Positions 6,154 through 10,246 of a DNA stretch of 10,246 nt are shown piece by piece (the stretch's first letter is position 1; each line of letters begins with the position of its first letter). Made by a program: the position numbers and the translations under genes. The stretch spans positions 1-10,246 of the forward strand of contig JAEZDA010000123.1 of the NCBI GenBank assembly GCA_023433345.1. The letters run 5' to 3'. A model generated the notes under the pieces. It made no database searches. It saw only the letters and a program-made list of their open reading frames with translations, and had not been told where the DNA came from. Source of the stretch: Bacteroidota bacterium. GTDB taxonomy: Bacteria > Bacteroidota > Bacteroidia > Chitinophagales > Chitinophagaceae.

Positions 6154-6230
6154 CTACCTTACAGCTATACACCACCTCGGTCGAATCTAGAAACCTTACA
6201 GATTCGACCTTCCTGTATCTAAGCCGGTAG
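6154..6230. other. Large stem-loop element of unknown function
   Basis: A perfect 10-bp inverted repeat, GGTCGAATCT (6179-6188) and AGATTCGACC (6200-6209), encloses an 11-nt loop. Further complementary pairs lie outside it: ATAC (6167-6170) with GTAT (6215-6218), TTA (6159-6161) with TAA (6220-6222), and CTACC (6154-6158) with GGTAG (6226-6230), leaving small bulges. A 9-bp direct repeat, ACCTTACAG, occurs both in the left strand (6156-6164) and across the hairpin loop (6193-6201). It could be a structured RNA, a protein-binding site or a relic of a mobile element; I do not recognise it. Confidence 0.5.
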
Positions 6231-6247
6231 GATGATCAAGGTAACTT

Positions 6248-6268
6248 ACGATGAACTATGTACGATAA
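6248..6268. repeat. Degenerate ACGAnnn heptamer cluster 5
   Basis: ACGATGA, ACTATGT and ACGATAA keep the 7-bp spacing but with decay of the core. This cluster begins a second copy of the ATPase-proximal arrangement: heptamers, then about 40 bp starting AACGCAA, then an AGTCCC element. Confidence 0.55.
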
Positions 6269-6300
6269 CAACGCAAGCCGAATTGCCGATAAACCAGGTT

Positions 6301-6330
6301 ATAGTCCCCAAAGTTCCTAAAGTCCCAATA
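6301..6330. repeat. 30-bp AGTCCC element, copy 3
   Basis: This copy matches copy 1 at 28 of 30 positions. Its upstream 40 bp (6261-6300) also resemble the 41 bp before copy 1 (5746-5786), so about 70 bp has been duplicated. Confidence 0.85.
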
Positions 6331-6440
6331 AGATTGCGTCGTAATATGTACAGTAGTTACATCAACTTTTATTTGTAAAAAATATAATTATCTTACAAGT
6401 AACAAAATTGCTTCGACTATCTGATGTCTATATCACGGTT

Positions 6441-8315
6441 ATGAAACAATTATCCTTGTTCCTTATTGTCTTTTTTTGTTTGCAGAGTTCATTTTCGCAA
6501 AACCAGAATAACACCTGGTACTTCGGCATTTGGTCAGGAATTAATTTCAATACAAGCCCACCTTCTTTGTTAACTACCGGGATGGTGGGCGATGAAGCCG
6601 GAGCAACTATCAGCGACAATAATGGAAATCTTTTATTTTATACGAATGGCGATACTGTTTATAACCGTAATCAAACAATGATGCCAAATGGTTTTGGGCT
6701 CCTGGGCCATCCTTCTGCCACACAAGGGTCCTTAATTATACCAAAGCCTGGCTCTTGCAATATCTATTATATATTCACTGCTTCTGACTGGACAAATAAC
6801 TGGGGTTTAAATTATTCTATTGTCGATATGAATCTTGACAATGGAATGGGCGATGTTGTTTCAAAAAATATCTTTTTGCAATCTTCAGTTACTGAAAGGC
6901 TCACCGGAGTTCTTAAAGCCAACGGAACTGATTACTGGGTGATATCAAAACGAAGGTTTAACAATGCTTTCTATTCCTACTCGGTTACCTCATCAGGAGT
7001 TAGTACGACGCCTGTTGTTTCAAATACCGGCCCTTCATCATTTCCCGGAACTTATGTTGGCACTATGAGAATATCTCCTGATCGTACCAAATTATGTATC
7101 ACTAAACATGGTATTGGCTTCTCACAACTATGCGATTTTGATGATGCCACGGGAACCATTTCAAATGCTATTCCATTACGGTCTACTCTAAACTCTTATG
7201 GCGTTGAATTTTCACCTGACAACAGTAAACTGTATGTAAGTGAACACAGTATAACCGGTGGGGGCATTTCGCAATATAATTTACTGGCTGGTTCGGCAAC
7301 AGCAATTCAAAATTCAGTGATATTCATGCCAACCCCACAAAACTTGTATGGGTTAAAACTTGGGCCCAATAATAAAATTTATGGGGCTATAGCTGATTCC
7401 ACTTTTGTTTCTGTTATTGATCAACCCAACCAACTGGGTACAGCATGTAATTTTATTTATCGTTACATGGATATAAGCCCTGGCCGCTGCCGGGCCGGCC
7501 TTCCTAATAATATAAATCATTATGGTGTTGACACATGTTCAGCTTGTGTTGCAACTGAGGTAATAAACAATGACATTACCATTTGCCAGAATCAAACCTA
7601 TCAATTACCCTCAGGAACCTTCGTTAGTGCTCCTGGAATCTATCGCGATACAATAAAAAATCATTCGAACAGGTGCGATAGTATCATCACTGCTATAAAT
7701 CTTTCTGTGTTTCAAGTAAGCTTTGAAAATGTTTCTGAGCAGATCTGTTCCAATCAAAGTTATCAGTTAACATCAGGCGACTCTATAACATTTGCAGGAA
7801 TTTATCAAGATACTATCCGAAGCATATCCGGATGTGACAGCCTAATCAAAACGATACACCTGACTGTAAATGCTGTTTCAGCATATAATATTCTTGATTC
7901 AATATCCGAAGGTGAGGCTTATAGTTTGCCATGGGGGGCAACGGCGCACGCTCCCGGTATATATCAACTTACTTTAGTGAATAGCCTTGGCTGCGATAGT
8001 TTGGTAACTGTAGTGCTGAAGCCCGGAATAAGGCTTGGCGATTGTATTACTTTAAAAAACGCCTTTACTCCTAACGGTGATGGCATTAATGATTCCTGGA
8101 TACTCTACGGCCACAATTGTTTTAAAAAACTTGAGGTAAGGGTATTTAATCGTTATGGCAATATTGTATACCATTCCAGGGATTATAGAAATGACTGGAA
8201 AGGGAGATATAAAAACAAAGACCTGCCAGACGGAACCTATTATTATATGATAAAAGTAGTTCCCTTTAATGATATCCCTTATACACTTAAGGGTAATGTG
8301 ACGATTCTGAGATAG
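6441..8315 (+). CDS. Secreted T9SS type B sorting domain protein with propeller-like N-terminal region
   Basis: A 624-residue protein is read from the ATG at 6441. A TTG at 6408 is in frame, but the later ATG gives a textbook signal peptide, MKQLSLFLIVFFCLQSSFSQ. Residues 21 to about 365 contain NNTWYFGIWSGINFNTS, ISDNNGNLLFYTNGDTVYN, ISPDRTKL and FSPDNSKLYVSE, typical of a WD40/YVTN-like beta-propeller common in Bacteroidota surface proteins. Three repeats of about 45 residues follow (about 378-423, 434-477, 485-527). Each has Y-x-L near the start, an APGIY or AGIY segment and an ending CDS(I/L); the third lacks the leading Cys. The C-terminus (540-624) has NAFTPNGDGINDSWILYG, VRVFNRYGNIVYHS and DLPDGTYYYMIKV, the T9SS type B signal. 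It would be exported by Sec and then T9SS and retained at the surface or released. The ligand is unknown. By eye the gene is more AT-rich than the next one. Confidence 0.92.
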   Translation: MKQLSLFLIVFFCLQSSFSQNQNNTWYFGIWSGINFNTSPPSLLTTGMVGDEAGATISDNNGNLLFYTNGDTVYNRNQTMMPNGFGLLGHPSATQGSLIIPKPGSCNIYYIFTASDWTNNWGLNYSIVDMNLDNGMGDVVSKNIFLQSSVTERLTGVLKANGTDYWVISKRRFNNAFYSYSVTSSGVSTTPVVSNTGPSSFPGTYVGTMRISPDRTKLCITKHGIGFSQLCDFDDATGTISNAIPLRSTLNSYGVEFSPDNSKLYVSEHSITGGGISQYNLLAGSATAIQNSVIFMPTPQNLYGLKLGPNNKIYGAIADSTFVSVIDQPNQLGTACNFIYRYMDISPGRCRAGLPNNINHYGVDTCSACVATEVINNDITICQNQTYQLPSGTFVSAPGIYRDTIKNHSNRCDSIITAINLSVFQVSFENVSEQICSNQSYQLTSGDSITFAGIYQDTIRSISGCDSLIKTIHLTVNAVSAYNILDSISEGEAYSLPWGATAHAPGIYQLTLVNSLGCDSLVTVVLKPGIRLGDCITLKNAFTPNGDGINDSWILYGHNCFKKLEVRVFNRYGNIVYHSRDYRNDWKGRYKNKDLPDGTYYYMIKVVPFNDIPYTLKGNVTILR

Positions 8316-8408
8316 TCTTTTTAATTACTGAGTCGCCCCTCAATCCTTCCGTGGAAAACTTGATATTAATTTAACGCTTTGGGGTATTTCAAAAAGGCGG
8401 GAATATAG

Positions 8409-8416
8409 TAAATTTG
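8409..8416 (+). promoter_or_regulatory. Possible -7 promoter box of the downstream surface-protein gene
   Basis: TAAATTTG matches the Bacteroidetes TAnnTTTG box exactly and lies 53 bp before the start codon at 8470, in the 154-bp gap after the previous gene. No TTTG is at the expected 19-21 bp upstream; the nearest (8378-8381) is 27 bp away. No terminator hairpin is evident in the gap, so read-through from the preceding gene is also possible. Confidence 0.25.
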
Positions 8417-8469
8417 CCGTTTCGTATTTTCTTAACCCCCTGGAAACCCGCATTTAAATAATTAACGGC

Positions 8470-10246
8470 ATGACCTATATGTACGTATGCAGGGTTTTTA
8501 AGCGCATCAATATCCTTAGATCCGGCATTTTATTGATACTGGTGCTATTCGGACTAAACAGTTTCGGACAGGTTAGTCTTACGAACGTAGCTCCAAGTGC
8601 ATTTATTGATTTCTCTGCTGCCGGTACACCGGCGGGTGTGGGATCAAATCCGCCAACTGCATACACTGGGCGCGGATTTAGTCCAGGTGCAGCTGCTCCG
8701 GGATTACTTAGTTCAGGAGCTTGGGCAGTCAGCGGGTGGTCCGACGCCCCTAATAGCTTCACCTTTGGAGGTACCGCAAATGCTTTTCCTTCCGATTTTG
8801 GGAGGGGTGCTTCCGCAGTAGCACAAACCACGGGCGGTATGTACGCATACACGGGCGCACCAGGTTCGGCAACAAACCCGGCCTTAATGATTCAGCCAGG
8901 TTTAAATGATTTCACACCCGGAACGATTACACTTCGGATTCAGAATAATGGAACATCCGCTATTACTCAGTTTACAATTAACTATGACCTTTTTGTAAGG
9001 AATGATCAGCCGCGTGGCAACAGTTTCAATTTTTCATGGTCTACGAATGATGCTACTTATAATACAGTAGCTGCGTTAAACTATACATCCCCCGAATTTG
9101 AAGATGCTAATGGTTGGGTGCAAGTCGGATTATCTCCCTCTCGGTCAACCACTATCTCGGGGCAAAATATTCTTCCTGGTTCATATTTCTATATCAGGTG
9201 GTCTGGCGCCGATGTTACCGGGTCAGGAGCTCGCGACGAATTTGGACTCGATAACATCAACATCGTTGCAACTTACGGTGCAGTGTGTTCGCCGCCTGCA
9301 ACCAGTGCATCTAATTTTGGTTTCTCGAATGTTCTGCCGGGACAAATGGATGTTTCCTTCACCCGTGGCAGTGGAGGCGGAGGGCTGATGGTTGTGGCAG
9401 TTGAAAACGCGTTGCTTAGTGCCAACCCTTTTAATGGCGCGATATATGCCGCAAACTCTAACTTCGGAACCGGAGATGCCATTGGTAACGGTTTTGTTGT
9501 TTATAACAGCAATACAGTTCTTCCTGCGCCCGGAGGGGTCGGCAGCTTCACTGTTTTCGGTTTAAACCCATCCACCACTTACCGGTTTTACTTCATCGAA
9601 TACAATGGCGTGGGCTCACCCTGTTATCAACTGGTGCCGCCAAGCGCCTCGCAATCTACCATTGCGGCCACCGCGAGCCCGTCAGGATACTTCAGGTCGC
9701 GCGCAACCGGCAACTGGAACAATGCCAATACATGGGAATACTCTCCTGATAATGGCGTAACGCCATGGGTGATATCTGATCTTAAACCTACATCTGCCGC
9801 AGCGGGAATTCGCATTATCTCTCCGCATACGGTTACAATGGTTTCAAATGAATCGGCTGCGAAGATGACGATAGACGCAGGCGCAACCCTTGAAAACACC
9901 AATGGCACAAACGGAGGTTACCGTTTAACAATGGTGGACAAAACCGGAGACGACCTAACGGTATCGGGTACACTAAAACTTTATGGCAACATCCCAACTC
10001 TTGTTACCGGTTTGAATGTAGTGGTGAACACGGGCGGTATGGTACATGTGGTGAATAACTCCGGCGATGCCCAGAGTGACGATTTCGCCCGCTCCTCACA
10101 GGTGAAGTTTAATACCGATGCTGTTTTTAACTGGAATACCATCCTTGCATTTGAAACTGCAGGTACCGTTTCCTACTTTACTAACCTTGCCCCGGAGGTG
10201 CCTGTTTTTCGTATATCCTCCAACGTTAGTGTGGGCGCCGGTACTC
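8470..10246 (+). CDS. Large secreted surface protein, Bacteroidota type (3' end beyond the window)
   Basis: Open from an ATG at 8470 to the right edge, 592 codons; an in-frame stop at 8455-8457 limits the start, and ATG at 8479 is a close alternative. A signal peptide ends LILVLFGLNSFGQ (residue 34). Residues 35 to about 272 form a beta-rich domain with FVRNDQPRGNSFNFSWS and ARDEFGLDNINIVATYG, a module often first in large T9SS cargo proteins. C273 opens a fibronectin type III-like domain (about 273-395) with VSFTRGSGGGG and GLNPSTTYRFYFIEYNGVG. From about 400 come repetitive beta-strand segments (GNWNNANTWEYS, MTIDAGATLENTNG, LTVSGTLKLYG) suggesting a right-handed beta-helix or G8-like fold. 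Composition is rich in Gly, Ser, Thr and Asn. A sorting domain would lie beyond the edge, so T9SS export is inferred. Likely role: adhesion or an extracellular matrix component; no enzymatic motif was seen. Confidence 0.85.
   Translation, partial: MTYMYVCRVFKRINILRSGILLILVLFGLNSFGQVSLTNVAPSAFIDFSAAGTPAGVGSNPPTAYTGRGFSPGAAAPGLLSSGAWAVSGWSDAPNSFTFGGTANAFPSDFGRGASAVAQTTGGMYAYTGAPGSATNPALMIQPGLNDFTPGTITLRIQNNGTSAITQFTINYDLFVRNDQPRGNSFNFSWSTNDATYNTVAALNYTSPEFEDANGWVQVGLSPSRSTTISGQNILPGSYFYIRWSGADVTGSGARDEFGLDNINIVATYGAVCSPPATSASNFGFSNVLPGQMDVSFTRGSGGGGLMVVAVENALLSANPFNGAIYAANSNFGTGDAIGNGFVVYNSNTVLPAPGGVGSFTVFGLNPSTTYRFYFIEYNGVGSPCYQLVPPSASQSTIAATASPSGYFRSRATGNWNNANTWEYSPDNGVTPWVISDLKPTSAAAGIRIISPHTVTMVSNESAAKMTIDAGATLENTNGTNGGYRLTMVDKTGDDLTVSGTLKLYGNIPTLVTGLNVVVNTGGMVHVVNNSGDAQSDDFARSSQVKFNTDAVFNWNTILAFETAGTVSYFTNLAPEVPVFRISSNVSVGAGT

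Larger units (their letters stand above)
5686..6440. other. Repeat-mosaic intergenic region, no gene
   Basis: About 755 bp between the ATPase and the first surface-protein gene hold no credible coding frame. Open frames here owe their length to repeats of period 7. The content is ACGAnnn heptamers in five clusters, one TAGTCnn array, three 30-bp AGTCCC elements, a GC-rich inverted repeat, a TCATCCCGA-type repeat and a larger stem-loop, all listed separately. The stretch 5844-5927 has no assigned element except an odd palindrome TTGCGTCGCAA at 5884-5894; a related TTGCGTCGTAA follows the last 30-bp copy near 6335. The last 100 bp (6340-6440) is AT-rich and should contain the promoter of the next gene, but no confident box pair was found. 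No tRNA cloverleaf was seen. Confidence 0.85.

Noticed and set aside
8475..8852. Minus-strand open frame opposite the second surface protein
   Set aside because: It is antisense to the signal peptide and first domain of the clear plus-strand gene and resembles no family. Plus-strand frames at 8597-8821 and 9098-9388 are also shadows.

Overview
The window looks like chromosomal DNA from a member of the Bacteroidota, most likely a Chitinophagaceae-like soil or freshwater bacterium. The clues are a T9SS type B C-terminal sorting domain (the 'gliding motility-associated' domain), signal peptides ending in FSQ or FGQ, no clear Shine-Dalgarno sequences, and intergenic DNA full of short tandem repeats. 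The family assignments come from reading the sequence; no database search was run.

Layout. (1) 1-1898, minus strand: a lipoprotein of the PQQ-dependent soluble glucose/aldose dehydrogenase family, followed downstream by the start of a pirin gene that runs off the left edge. A tandem heptamer array with a constant GGG core separates them. (2) 2134-2925, plus strand: an uninterrupted but shortened IS1595-like transposase gene. It keeps the zinc ribbon and the C-terminal block, but the catalytic core looks degraded, and no terminal inverted repeats are visible. (3) 2926-5685, plus strand: a P-type cation-transporting ATPase with a complete catalytic machine and unusual ion-path residues. Its leader carries two perfect palindromes, a small hairpin touching the start codon and a possible Bacteroidetes-type promoter. 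(4) 5686-6440: about 755 bp with no gene. It is a mosaic of two heptamer families (ACGAnnn and TAGTCnn), three copies of a 30-bp AGTCCC element, a GC-rich inverted repeat, a TCATCCCGA-type dispersed repeat and one larger stem-loop. (5) 6441-10246, plus strand: two large secreted, probably cell-surface, proteins. The first is complete (propeller-like N-terminal region, three Cys-containing repeats, T9SS sorting domain). The second is cut by the right edge.

How the parts relate. The dehydrogenase and pirin genes may be co-transcribed, but they are 110 bp apart and no shared pathway is evident. The ATPase appears to be a single-gene unit with its own control region. The two surface proteins would be exported by Sec, and at least the first would then pass the outer membrane by T9SS. 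No defence system, CRISPR array, tRNA or rRNA was seen. The least ordinary parts are the recurrent heptamer architecture (at least three sequence families, each with a fixed 3-5 nt core and variable remaining positions), the reduced transposase-like gene, and the palindromic leader and odd membrane motifs of the ATPase.
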